A stretch of 64,000 bases of DNA from Rhodobacteraceae bacterium UBA3069 (GTDB lineage Bacteria; Pseudomonadota; Alphaproteobacteria; Rhodobacterales; Rhodobacteraceae). A model generated the notes under the pieces. The model was not told the DNA's origin. It did not search any database and saw only the letters and a list, made by a program, of their open reading frames with translations. A program made the translations under genes and the position numbers. The stretch lies in the NCBI GenBank assembly GCA_002366795.1, contig DFBX01000096.1, forward strand, positions 1 through 64,000, read 5' to 3'. Below, in pieces: positions 1 to 8,315 of the stretch; positions within the stretch are counted from its first letter, which is position 1; every line of letters begins with the position of its first letter.

Positions 1-1383
1 GGTGGAGATGAAGATCGTCACACCGTCTTTTCGGGACAGGTCCACGAGCGCCTGCCAGAAGATGTCGCGCGCCACCGGATCGACGCCCGAAGTCGGCTCG
101 TCGAGGATCAGCACCTCCGGGCGGTGGATCAGCGCCACGGCCAGCGACAGCCTCTGACGGATTCCAAGCGGTAGTCGCAGCGGCAAGCTGTCGAGAACAT
201 CCTCAAGATCGAACCGTTGCGCAAGCTCGGCGATCCGCGGCGCGATCTCGGCGGGTGCCATGTCGAAAAGCCGCGCGTGAAGATCGAGGTTCTGACGAAC
301 CGTTAGCTCAGAATACAGCGAGAAGGACTGGGTCATATAACCGATGCGCTTGCGCGTGGCCATGTCGCGTGCATCAACCGTTTGGCCGTCGATTCGCGTG
401 GTTCCTTCGGCAGGTTCCACAAGCCCGGTCAACGCCTTCATCGTCGTCGTCTTGCCGCAACCGTTTGACCCGAGAAAGCCGAATATCTCACCTTTCCCGA
501 TGCGAAAGCTCACGTCCTTGACCGCTGCGAAGTCTCCAAACCGGACCGTCAGGTTTTCGGCCTCGACGACGTAGCCGTCGCGCCCTGCGGGGTCACGCGG
601 CGGGACAGTCAGATCGTGGTGCCCGGCGCGCTTTTCCCCGGGAAGAAGTGCTATGAAAGCCTCGTCAAGGTCGGCGGCACCGGTGCGGTTCAGGATCTCG
701 GCGGGGCTGCCGGTGGCAAGCACCCTGCCTTCGTCCATCGCGACCAGGTGATCGAAATCCGCTGCTTCCTCCAGATAGGCACTGGCGACGATCAGGCTCA
801 TGCCCGGACGCGCGGCGCGGATACGCGCGATCAGGGCCCAGAATTCGCGCCGCGACAGCGGATCGACGCCCGTTGTCGGCTCGTCCAGGATCAGCAGATC
901 AGGGTCGTGGATCAGCGCGCAGCACAGGCCCAGCTTTTGTTTCATGCCGCCCGAGAGCTTGGCCGCCGGACGATCGGCAAAGGGCGCGAGATCGGTCGCC
1001 TCCAGCAGCTCGGCGATCCGCCTGTCGCGCTCGTCCCGGCTCTCGCCGAAAAGCCGGCCGAAGAAGTCCACATTCTCCCGCACCGAGAGCGTGGGATAGA
1101 GATTGCGCCCCAGCCCCTGCGGCATATAGGCAATCCGCGGGCAGATCCGGGCACGGTGCCCCGCGCGGCGCATGTCGCCGCCCAGCACGTCAAGCCGCCC
1201 CGCCTGCATCTTCCTCGCCCCGGCGATCAGCGCCAGAAGGCTAGATTTGCCCACGCCATCAGGTCCGATCAGGCCGACAATGCAGCCCGCCGGCAGGTCG
1301 ATCGAAACCGCGTCGAGTGCCCGGACCTTGCCATAAAGGAGCGAGAGCCCCTCTGCCCGCACCACAGGTCCGGAGGCCGTCAT
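1..1383 (-). CDS. RbbA-type tandem ABC ATPase (partial, runs off left edge)
   Basis: Read on the minus strand from ATG at 1383, the frame stays open to the window edge (about 461 residues), so the C-terminus is missing. It encodes two ABC nucleotide-binding domains in one chain. The first has Walker A GPDGVGKSS, signature LSGGMKQK and Walker B LLILDEPTTG. The second has Walker A GSNGCGKTT, signature LPLGIRQRL and Walker B LILDEPTSG. Two fused ATPases next to a HlyD adaptor is the arrangement of the E. coli yhiI-rbbA-yhhJ locus, so a membrane domain probably follows beyond the edge. Its start overlaps the stop of the upstream adaptor gene (ATGA), which indicates translational coupling. The transported substrate is unknown. 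Confidence 0.85.
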   Translation of the reverse strand, partial: MTASGPVVRAEGLSLLYGKVRALDAVSIDLPAGCIVGLIGPDGVGKSSLLALIAGARKMQAGRLDVLGGDMRRAGHRARICPRIAYMPQGLGRNLYPTLSVRENVDFFGRLFGESRDERDRRIAELLEATDLAPFADRPAAKLSGGMKQKLGLCCALIHDPDLLILDEPTTGVDPLSRREFWALIARIRAARPGMSLIVASAYLEEAADFDHLVAMDEGRVLATGSPAEILNRTGAADLDEAFIALLPGEKRAGHHDLTVPPRDPAGRDGYVVEAENLTVRFGDFAAVKDVSFRIGKGEIFGFLGSNGCGKTTTMKALTGLVEPAEGTTRIDGQTVDARDMATRKRIGYMTQSFSLYSELTVRQNLDLHARLFDMAPAEIAPRIAELAQRFDLEDVLDSLPLRLPLGIRQRLSLAVALIHRPEVLILDEPTSGVDPVARDIFWQALVDLSRKDGVTIFIST

Positions 1384-2453
1384 TCCAGCACCCTGCCGTC
1401 AGCGGCCTCCGGCCAGGGCAGCGCGGGATCCAGCCGAACCCAGGCGACGCCGGGCAGACCGGTCTTGATGTAATCAAGGTATTTCTCCAGCAGTTCCGGC
1501 GCGATCCGTGCGCGGACCCGGAACATCAGCTTCTCGCGCTCGATCTCGGTCTCGACCGTTTTCGGAGTGAATTGTGCCACGTCCGACACGAAGGAGACCT
1601 CGGCGGGAATGACGATGTTCGGTGCGGCATCCAGGATCAGGCGGACCTCGGTCCCCGGTCCGGCACGCCCCGCCGTGGCGGTCTGCAGGAAGAACGTCAT
1701 GTACACGTCGTTGAGATCGATCATGTTGATCACGCGCCCGCCGGCGCCCAACACTTCGCCCGCCTGTGCGACGATGTACTGCACCCGTCCTGGCCGGGGC
1801 GCTTTCAGCGTGCTGTCCTCGATCTGTACGTCGATCGCTTCGATCGTCGCCGTTGCCGCCGCCACCGCCGCTTCGGCCCCGACCACTGCCGCTTTGGCTG
1901 CGGACACCCCGATCCGCGCCGCCGCAAGCCTCGCCTCGGCCGAGGCGACCGCGGCCTCGGCACCAAGCGCGTTCGACCGGTCGATATCGAGTTGCCGCTC
2001 GGACGCGATACTGCTTCCCGCCAGCGCCTTCGAGCGGGCGAACTGGCGCTGCGCGGCATCGAGGGCCGATTGCTGCTGCGCCAGAACCGCCTCGGCCGCG
2101 CGCACTTCGGCCTGACGCTGCTGGATCATCAGCCCGGCGTTCTTGACCGCGATCTCGGCACGGCGCAGTTCCGCCTCTGCTTGGTGGCGGTTGGCTTTCA
2201 GCTGACGAATGTCAAGCGCGGCCAGCGGTTGTCCAGCCTCGACGAGCTCGCCCTCTCGCACCAAGATCGCTTCAATCCGTCCGGGAAGCTTCGAGGCCAC
2301 ATCGATCTCGACCGCTTCGACGCGCCCGTTGCCGCGCGCGAAACCCTCGGGGACCGCGCCGTTGCCGTTGCCGTTGTCCTGCCAGAACAGGAAGCCCAAT
2401 ACCGCTGCGGCCACGACAATCGCTGTGAAGAGAAAATATCTGGTGTTTGTCAT
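1380..2453 (-). CDS. HlyD/YhiI-family membrane-fusion adaptor
   Basis: A 357-residue protein with one N-terminal membrane anchor (about residues 7-24), a lipoyl-like segment (VEAVEIDVASKLPGRIEAI), a long alanine-rich coiled-coil hairpin (about 80-215), and a second lipoyl half and beta barrel after that. This is the membrane-fusion-protein fold that links an inner-membrane ABC exporter to the periplasm or outer membrane. The gene overlaps the RbbA-type ATPase gene by four bases, so the two form one operon and probably one export complex. The Shine-Dalgarno is weak. Substrate not predictable. Confidence 0.88.
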   Translation of the reverse strand: MTNTRYFLFTAIVVAAAVLGFLFWQDNGNGNGAVPEGFARGNGRVEAVEIDVASKLPGRIEAILVREGELVEAGQPLAALDIRQLKANRHQAEAELRRAEIAVKNAGLMIQQRQAEVRAAEAVLAQQQSALDAAQRQFARSKALAGSSIASERQLDIDRSNALGAEAAVASAEARLAAARIGVSAAKAAVVGAEAAVAAATATIEAIDVQIEDSTLKAPRPGRVQYIVAQAGEVLGAGGRVINMIDLNDVYMTFFLQTATAGRAGPGTEVRLILDAAPNIVIPAEVSFVSDVAQFTPKTVETEIEREKLMFRVRARIAPELLEKYLDYIKTGLPGVAWVRLDPALPWPEAADGRVLE

Positions 2454-3044
2454 GTTGTGCTCGATTGCTGTTATGGGCCGGATTTCGAGAAGTCATCGGT
2501 CAAAGACTTCACCAATAAACCCTCTGCTCGCAATCTTGTAAACGCGTCAATCGGCCCTGCTTGAGTGGTCGGTTTCGCCTTGCCCCTCGGCTTCGTCAAT
2601 TAAACTGCTCCTGCTCGCATCGCGGGCGCCGCCTGGTGCATTAATGACCGATCGGGTGCCACCTGAGCAAGCTGGATGTTTCATTCCAATCTTTGAAGGT
2701 GCTATGTTTTTTAACAGGCTTCTGAATAGTCGGCAATGCGGGGCGGTTTCCCATCGCCGCTATCTCCTAGGTTTCGCGTCCGGGCGTATGGTATGCGTGC
2801 ATGACGCAGACAGTCTGTCGCGGCGTTGAACGCGTTCGGCCTTGTTTCCAACGATAGCCGCCAACAACTCGTTCCGGTTGCCCCGGCAGCTGGTTGCGCG
2901 ACGATGAGAGGCCGCGTCATGCACGCATACCGTACACCCGGTGAATCATGGCCCTCAAACCCGGTCGAGGGCCGACTTCTTCAGCAGACTGTTAGGCTGA
3001 AACCGAGTTAGGAGCCCGCAATAGTTACTGTTCGGTCCATCCCG
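2454..3044. other. Intergenic region of 591 bp, no convincing gene
   Basis: Several short ORFs (60-70 codons) occur on both strands, but none has a good ribosome-binding site or recognisable domain. The only clear structure is a spaced 26-bp inverted repeat, described separately. The region should hold the promoter for the HlyD adaptor gene on its left and the 3' end of the luciferase-domain operon on its right. It may be remnant DNA. Confidence 0.5.
2782..2939. repeat. Spaced inverted repeat, 26-bp arms
   Basis: The left arm (2782-2807) begins GGGCGTATGGTATGCG. The right arm (2914-2939) reads GCGTCATGCACGCATACC and onward. The arms match as reverse complements at 24 of 26 positions, separated by 106 bp. 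The unit could be a small remnant element with terminal inverted repeats or a paired regulator site. No direct target-site duplication is obvious. Confidence 0.6.
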
Positions 3045-3533
3045 CTAGAGAACGACGCTGTCGACCCGCCCGAGTTTCCCGCACGCAAAATCATAAGACA
3101 GGCGCAGGAGATCGAGAACGGTGTCGATTTCCGCATTGTCCCTTGGCGCGTAGACCATGACTGCGGTTGAGGGGATTATGCCCGCCGCAGCCATCGGGTG
3201 CGGTTCTGCCCAGCCCAGCTCGACGATCTGTGGCACGGCATCCTCCGGCAGCATCATATGCAGGCTGCCGTCCCGCGGTGGGTGGATGTGGGCGAACTCA
3301 TTTCCGATCATGAAAGCCTCGCGGCAACCGCATCCATGTCCATGTTTGAGGCACAACGCCTCGGCACCGGGTACCGAGATCCGCGATGGCTGGCGGGTGA
3401 CAAAGGGAAAATCGAAGGCCCTGTCCTTGAATGCCCGATAGGACGCGGCGTCCGGGTTTTGACTGACCTGCGTATGCGGGGCGCAGGGCGTGGTGACGGG
3501 CTTTGGCCCAATGCGTGGCGGTATCTTCAGCAT
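3045..3533 (-). CDS. Luciferase-domain (DUF5519-like) protein
   Basis: A 162-residue protein. The C-terminal two thirds carry the conserved block of the small 'luciferase domain' family: EFAHIHPPRDGSLHM, then a GWAEPHP segment, then MVYAPRDNAEIDTVLDLL. These proteins are not classical luciferases and their biochemical role is unknown. The gene is third in a minus-strand run after the QorB-like gene (22-bp gap) and the DODA-type dioxygenase, so it is probably co-transcribed. A CLKHGHGCGC stretch (about residues 80-89) is rich in Cys and His and might bind metal, which is speculation. Confidence 0.7.
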   Translation of the reverse strand: MLKIPPRIGPKPVTTPCAPHTQVSQNPDAASYRAFKDRAFDFPFVTRQPSRISVPGAEALCLKHGHGCGCREAFMIGNEFAHIHPPRDGSLHMMLPEDAVPQIVELGWAEPHPMAAAGIIPSTAVMVYAPRDNAEIDTVLDLLRLSYDFACGKLGRVDSVVL

Positions 3534-3555
3534 GACAGTGCCTCCGTAAATCTGG

Positions 3556-4449
3556 TTATTCCTGGCCGGTCAGAGCGGTTTTGTTCGCCAGCAGAAAATC
3601 GCGGACCGACTGCGGTTTTTGCCCAGTCAGGCCCTCCACGTCGCTGGTGGTCACGTCCAGATAGCCTTCGGCGATGGCCACGTCAAAGGACGCGAACACA
3701 TCCGCCATGAACTCTGGCAGGCAATTCTCGACCATTGCGGACAGCAAGGCGTCACGGGTGATCGGGACATAAGGGATTTCTTTCCCGGCAATCTGGGACA
3801 GGGTCGCGGCGATGTCGGCTTGACCGACGGTTTCGGGCCCGGTGACATCGCGGACTGTCGAACCGGCCTCGGCCATAAGGGCGGCGGCGGCGGCGCGCGC
3901 GCAATCGGCGCGTGTCACATACCCTGCCTTGCCGTCACCCGCCGCGGCATAAAGCGCGCCCGCGCCGACAGCCTGTTGCCCATTCATCAGCAAGAGATCG
4001 GCATAAAGGCAGTTCCGCAGAATTGTATGAGGGATGCCGGTCTGCGTGATCAAGGTCTCGGTCTCGCGGTGATCTGCCGCAAATCCGATCGGGTTGTTCT
4101 CGTCCGGGTTGGTCAGAGAGGTATAGACGATGTGCGACACACCGGCCTCCTTGGCGGCAGAGACGGCGTTGCTGTGCGCGGCGAGCCGTTTGCCCGGCTC
4201 GAGATCGTCGGTCGAGATGATCAGCAGTCGCCCGCCGTCATCAAAGGCTGCGCCGAGTGTGGCCGGGTCATTGAAATCACCCGCCCTAACGTCGATTCCC
4301 CGTTCCCGCAGCGCGGCGAGCTTTTCCGGTGTGCGGGTGATCGCGACGATGGGTTCGGCCCCGCGCGCCAGAAGATTGTCGATGACCTGACTGCCGAGTT
4401 GACCGGATGCGCCGGTCACGATGAAGGGGCCCTTGATTGCGTTGGACAT
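3556..4449 (-). CDS. NmrA/QorB-like NAD(P)H-binding oxidoreductase
   Basis: A 297-residue atypical SDR. It begins MSNAIKGPFIVTGASGQLG, which contains the GxxGxxG dinucleotide-binding loop. VYTSLTNPDENNP and DHRETETLI follow, as in NAD(P)H:quinone oxidoreductase QorB (YtfG) and NmrA-like proteins. I chose ATG 4449 rather than the longer frame because AAGGAG lies directly upstream and homology starts there. It probably reduces quinones or senses redox state in the cytoplasm. The neighbouring ring-cleavage dioxygenase and divergent HxlR regulator suggest a quinone/catechol detoxification operon. Confidence 0.82.
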   Translation of the reverse strand: MSNAIKGPFIVTGASGQLGSQVIDNLLARGAEPIVAITRTPEKLAALRERGIDVRAGDFNDPATLGAAFDDGGRLLIISTDDLEPGKRLAAHSNAVSAAKEAGVSHIVYTSLTNPDENNPIGFAADHRETETLITQTGIPHTILRNCLYADLLLMNGQQAVGAGALYAAAGDGKAGYVTRADCARAAAAALMAEAGSTVRDVTGPETVGQADIAATLSQIAGKEIPYVPITRDALLSAMVENCLPEFMADVFASFDVAIAEGYLDVTTSDVEGLTGQKPQSVRDFLLANKTALTGQE

Positions 4450-4477
4450 GTTGTGTTCTCCTTTCCAGAGTTTCTTT

Positions 4478-5290
4478 TCAGCCGAAGCGAAAGGCGCTTT
4501 CGACCGCACCAAGAACCTGATCTTCCAAGGTCTTCCGACCGATATCGGTGCCCGCGGCGCCCGCCACGACATGAAGCGGGATCAGGTGCTCTTCGCGTGG
4601 ATGTGCATCGCGACCGCCCGGTGCTTGCGACCAGCGCGCGAGCCTGCGGTTGCGTTCGTCGGGATCGGGGCAGGTCACTGCTTCGGTTAGCCAGGTGTCG
4701 AACGCGGTCCCAGCCGTGTCGCCCCGCGGCTCGCCGCGCATGCTCTGCATCATCACCCCCATGTTGTGATAGGTGTTGCCCGATCCGATGATAAGAACGC
4801 CCTCGTCGCGTAGCGGCGCCAGTGCCCGGCCGGCTGCCAGATGCGCCTTCGGGTTGAGATCGGCACGCAGGCTGAGCTGGACGGTGGGTATATCGGCCCC
4901 AGGGAAGGCCAGCTTCAGCGGCACGAAGACGCCGTGATCGAAGCCGCGCGCGGAATCGGTCCCGGCCTCAAAGCCCGCGCCCTGCAAAAGCTTACCCACA
5001 CGGGCGGCCAAAGCGGGATCACCCGGTGCCGGCCAAGTCAGCTGATAGGTGTGCGGCGGAAAGCCGTTATAATCGAACAGCAAGGGCGGCGCGGGATTGG
5101 ACTGGACGGTAAACTCCCGCTCTTCCCAGTGACCCGAGATCGCCAGCAGCGCTTTTGGCTTCGCGGGGAGGCTGGCGGGGAAGTTCTCTAGAAACTTGCG
5201 CTGCCTGTCCCATGCATCAGGCGGATCCCAGTTCATGAAAAAGCAAGGGCCGCCCCCATGAGGAATGAAAAGAGTTGGCATGCGATTCAT
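4478..5290 (-). CDS. DODA-type extradiol ring-opening dioxygenase (YgiD-like)
   Basis: A 270-residue member of the LigB/DODA family, which opens catecholic rings using a non-haem metal. Candidate metal and active-site residues are His11 in IPHGGGP, His54 in ISGHWEE, His119 in GFDHGVF and His175 in GNTYHNMG. A REEHLIPL segment lies near the C-terminus. Start ATG 5290 is preceded by AAGGAC; ATG 5281 is a possible alternative. First gene of a three-gene minus-strand operon whose promoter region is shared with the divergent HxlR regulator. Confidence 0.88.
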   Translation of the reverse strand: MNRMPTLFIPHGGGPCFFMNWDPPDAWDRQRKFLENFPASLPAKPKALLAISGHWEEREFTVQSNPAPPLLFDYNGFPPHTYQLTWPAPGDPALAARVGKLLQGAGFEAGTDSARGFDHGVFVPLKLAFPGADIPTVQLSLRADLNPKAHLAAGRALAPLRDEGVLIIGSGNTYHNMGVMMQSMRGEPRGDTAGTAFDTWLTEAVTCPDPDERNRRLARWSQAPGGRDAHPREEHLIPLHVVAGAAGTDIGRKTLEDQVLGAVESAFRFG

Positions 5291-5373
5291 ATTTTTTGTC
5301 CTTCTGGCCTTGCAGGAAACCTCCGGGTAGCATTTACGCCATGTCAAATAGTTGACTAGCGGCATAAAATAAA

Positions 5374-5395
5374 GTAGGTACGGAAAAGTAACTAC
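5374..5395. promoter_or_regulatory. Candidate HxlR operator
   Basis: An imperfect palindrome, GTAGGTAC-6 bp-GTAACTAC (7 of 8 positions match between arms), lies 21 bp upstream of the HxlR gene start, inside the divergent intergenic region. Such dyads are typical binding sites for HxlR/DUF24 regulators, which usually control themselves and the divergent redox operon. Binding is inferred. Confidence 0.5.
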
Positions 5396-5416
5396 CCTTC
5401 GAAAGAGCGAACACCG

Positions 5417-5767
5417 ATGCCCAAGACCCCACCACAGTGCCCGATGGACTCGATTCTGCGTCTGCTCATGGGACCGTGGACGACCTATATCATCTGGGTC
5501 CTGAGCGATCAGGGGCCGCAAAGGTTCGGTGCGCTGAAACGCGCGGTGCCGGGAATATCGACCCGCATGCTGACCGAACGCCTGCGGATGCTTCAAAGCG
5601 CCGGAGTCATCTGGCGCGAACAGGCGGAGACGATTCCGCCCGCAGTCACCTATGGCTTGACGCCGCGTGGCAACGACCTGCGAGGCGTTCTGGACACACT
5701 GGGACATATCGCGGAACGATGGAAGGATGAGGGTGTCTTTGCAGACGATGAATTGGGGACTGTTTGA
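5417..5767 (+). CDS. HxlR/DUF24-family transcriptional regulator
   Basis: A 116-residue winged-helix protein with the family core FGALKRAVPGISTRMLTERL (about residues 36-55) and a wing ending VTYGLTPRGNDL. An N-terminal cysteine (Cys8, in QCPMD) sits where DUF24 sensors such as YodB and HypR keep their redox-active Cys. It is divergent from the dioxygenase/QorB-like operon. I infer that it senses quinones or electrophiles and controls that operon through the dyad at 5374-5395. Confidence 0.88.
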   Translation: MPKTPPQCPMDSILRLLMGPWTTYIIWVLSDQGPQRFGALKRAVPGISTRMLTERLRMLQSAGVIWREQAETIPPAVTYGLTPRGNDLRGVLDTLGHIAERWKDEGVFADDELGTV

Positions 5768-5858
5768 ATGTGCCGACTCGGCAAATGCGCGAGTGTGCAA
5801 GCTTTGAGGAAGGCCAGACATGTGACACAACGCGTTCGATATCACGTTTCGGCATCAG

Positions 5859-6467
5859 GTGATTGACATGAGGCAAAGTAAAGTTGCCGATGTGCTGAGC
5901 GGAGCCAAGGTGGTCTTTCTGAAGTGTGGTTTCGAGGGAGCCAGCGTCGATGCGATTGCCGAGGAAGCCAAAGTGTCTAAGGCGACGCTTTACGCCCATT
6001 CCCCGAGCAAGAACATGCTCTTTCTGAGCGTTGTGCAAGCTGAATGTGATAGGCTCTCGGCTGAGATTTCCCGGCCGCTTTCAGGCGACCACGCACCGCG
6101 AGCCGTCTTGGAGGAACTCTCACGGCGCATGATCAGGCTGGTCTTGGATGATGACTACATTCGTCTTTTGCGTACTTGCATCGGCGCGGTTGCGGTACTG
6201 CCGGAGGCAGGCGAAATATATATGGACGCGGGTCCCAGACGGGCCACCAGAATTGTCGGGCAAGTCCTTCAAGGCCTGCACAAGGCGGGATCGTTGAAAG
6301 TGCAAGACGCTCAAAGCGCCGCAAGTCAATTTATTCATCTGTCTGTCTCCGGCGTCATCATGCCGCGACTGCTAGCCGTCGACCAGCCGATCGATGCGTC
6401 AGAGCATTCCAAGAGGGCGGTTGACGCGTTTCTAGGGATCTACTCAGCGGGTAATACCTTGGCGTAA
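5859..6467 (+). CDS. TetR/AcrR-family regulator
   Basis: A 202-residue protein with an N-terminal TetR helix-turn-helix (about residues 10-55; SVDAIAEEAKVSKATLYAHS) and a ligand-binding C-terminal domain. The usual FPSK after the recognition helix reads SPSK here, and the core is otherwise intact. Start may be 5859 or ATG 5868. It lies upstream of a second, frameshifted TetR gene and an RND pump on the same strand and could have taken over control of that pump, but its target is not evident. Confidence 0.85.
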   Translation: MIDMRQSKVADVLSGAKVVFLKCGFEGASVDAIAEEAKVSKATLYAHSPSKNMLFLSVVQAECDRLSAEISRPLSGDHAPRAVLEELSRRMIRLVLDDDYIRLLRTCIGAVAVLPEAGEIYMDAGPRRATRIVGQVLQGLHKAGSLKVQDAQSAASQFIHLSVSGVIMPRLLAVDQPIDASEHSKRAVDAFLGIYSAGNTLA

Positions 6468-6606
6468 AGGGGTTAGCCGCCCGCATCCACATGGTTCTAC
6501 AGACGCGGTGGCACCCCTGTTCAGAGTGGGCTTGATCGAACGCTTGACCTTGCTGATGCCTCGGACTACCTCTTGCCGGAACCTAAACCGACCGGACAGT
6601 ACAGTT

Positions 6607-7150
6607 GTGAATGAGCGAAGGCAGGCAGCGGGATCCAGAAACGCCTCTCCGAGAATTCTCGGTGCGGCGCGCGCGATCGCCGCGCGTGAAGGAGCGGGAA
6701 AGATAACGATCGAGGGGGTCGCAAAGGAGGCGGGCCTCAGCAAGGGTGGCGTGCTCTACAACTTTCCGACGAAGAAGGCCCTGCTTCCCGGCCTGTTGGA
6801 TCAGATGCTAGCCGCGCACCGGGAGTTCCTCGCGAAAGTGCCGGAGGGGCATCCATCACGCACTTTACGTGGGTATTTTGAAACGGTTCTGCAATTGCAA
6901 GACGTGGACGATGACCTGTCCATGGCGATACTCGCGGCCGCCGCAGCGGATCGAGCAGCTGCGGACTGAACTGACCGGCGAGCTTGAGCGTATCCTAACC
7001 GACACGAAAGATGCCCTGGCTGCCATGATTGCCGTCTTGGCGATCCAGGGGTTGCGGTTCCAAAGACTTCTGCGGCTGCCGGAGGGCGGCGGGGATATCG
7101 GAGAACGCGTCATCGAACGATTAAGGACAATGATCGATGAACTCGAATAG
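6607..7150 (+). pseudogene. TetR-family regulator of the RND pump, frameshifted
   Basis: The N-terminal part has a normal TetR helix-turn-helix (KITIEGVAKEAGLSKGGVLY) followed by FPTKKALL. The frame runs to DDDLSMAILAAAAAD and then stops at 6969. The rest continues in the next frame as EQLRTELTGELERILTDT to RTMIDELE, ending at 7150. The break is near 6946-6952 and fits loss of two bases (or gain of one). The start is uncertain: GTG 6607 fits the domain boundary, while ATG 6508 and 6556 are in frame upstream. The reconstructed stop overlaps the adaptor gene, as expected for the local repressor of the pump. Either a true pseudogene or a sequencing error. Confidence 0.75.
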
Positions 7151-8285
7151 AGACAACCGAAGATGGAAGCGGATCGCTTCAGTCATCATGCTGGCAGCTG
7201 CGGCAGCCTTGGCTTTGCCGTTCCTTCCGGGGTCCCTGACTGATGTATTGGCCCAGACGGAAATAGACGCCGGGGAAACTGAGACCGGCATGGGGGAAGC
7301 ACCCGAATACGATCGACCGGTAACGGTCGAAGTGGCCCGTGCGCTTAGCCGCGTGGTCAATCAATCCCGCGCGGTTGCCGGCCGTGTCGAACCTGCCCGT
7401 ACGGTGGACATTGCGTTTCAGGTACCCGGACAGATATTTTCTCTCGACGTCGAGCCGGGCGACAGAATTCGCGAGGGCGACTTGATTGCGGAACTCGATC
7501 AAGCTGATTTTGATCTTGCCGTCGATCGGGCTCAGGCCTCCTTTGACCTTGCGAATTCCGAACTCGAGCGCGCGTCGAGTCTTGCCCAGCGGGGGGTCGC
7601 AGCCGATGCGCGCCTCGATACTGCGCGCGCCCAGTTCGCACAGGCAGACGTTGCTCTTCGCGAGGCCAAGCGGCGCCTTTCCCAGACCCAAATCGCTGCG
7701 CCCTTTGACGCGATCGTGGCGCGCACCTTCGTTGAGGAATACGTCAACGTCACCTCGGCCGCACCGGTCGCGCGCCTGCAAGATGTCAGCGAGATGCGGA
7801 TCATGATTTCGCTGCCGGAAGAACTTGCGGCTATTGCACGGTCGGCGCCCGACGTTTTCGACATCGTCGCGAGTTTTCCTGCAGTGCCGGGTTACACCGC
7901 GCCGCTCGTCCTGCGCTCGTTTGCGACCGATGCCGATCCGACGGCGCAGACCTACGACCTGGAGGCTGCAATCAAAGGTGATATCGATCCGCGCCTCCTG
8001 TCCGGGATGACGGCGGATGTGCGCATCTCGGTAGCAGCCGAGGAAGATCGCCAGCAATCTGTCATCATTCCGGTTTCGGCAGTGGATACGACAAGCCGAA
8101 CCGAGCCGTCCATCTGGGTTTATCAGGAATCCTCCGGCCAAGTCACGCGCAGGACGGTCCGGTTGGGTCTTCCGGTCGATAACGAGATTGTCGTTCTGGA
8201 AGGCCTGGAAGGCGGCGAATTGGTCGTCTCCGGCGGTTGGTGGCGGCTCAGGGACAATCAGACAGTGGTGGTTTCGGGTCTCTGA
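7137..8285 (+). CDS. RND efflux periplasmic adaptor subunit
   Basis: A 382-residue membrane-fusion protein. It has an N-terminal signal or anchor (about residues 14-35). The lipoyl half FQVPGQIFSLDVEPGDRIRE follows, then a short coiled coil with an RASSLAQRGVAADARLD turn, and the second lipoyl half TQIAAPFDAIVARTFVEEY. The C-terminal barrel includes TADVRISVAAEEDRQ. Start ATG 7137 has AAGGA nine bases upstream and overlaps the frameshifted TetR gene by 14 bp. It bridges the RND permease encoded 30 bp downstream to an outer-membrane channel not encoded here. Confidence 0.93.
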   Translation: MNSNRDNRRWKRIASVIMLAAAAALALPFLPGSLTDVLAQTEIDAGETETGMGEAPEYDRPVTVEVARALSRVVNQSRAVAGRVEPARTVDIAFQVPGQIFSLDVEPGDRIREGDLIAELDQADFDLAVDRAQASFDLANSELERASSLAQRGVAADARLDTARAQFAQADVALREAKRRLSQTQIAAPFDAIVARTFVEEYVNVTSAAPVARLQDVSEMRIMISLPEELAAIARSAPDVFDIVASFPAVPGYTAPLVLRSFATDADPTAQTYDLEAAIKGDIDPRLLSGMTADVRISVAAEEDRQQSVIIPVSAVDTTSRTEPSIWVYQESSGQVTRRTVRLGLPVDNEIVVLEGLEGGELVVSGGWWRLRDNQTVVVSGL

Positions 8286-8315
8286 TCCCATATTTAATAG
8301 GACACGTACAGACCC

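Noticed and set aside
616..1473. Long plus-strand ORF of 285 codons
   Set aside because: It is antisense to the RbbA-type ATPase, whose minus-strand frame has all ABC motifs. High-GC DNA often has long shadow frames.
2644..3011. Short ORFs of about 60-70 codons in the left intergenic region
   Set aside because: No ribosome-binding sites or similarity, and frames on both strands overlap each other and the inverted repeat.
3619..4791. Plus-strand ORF of 390 codons across the QorB-like and dioxygenase genes
   Set aside because: Spans two real minus-strand genes, has no domain and no ribosome-binding site.
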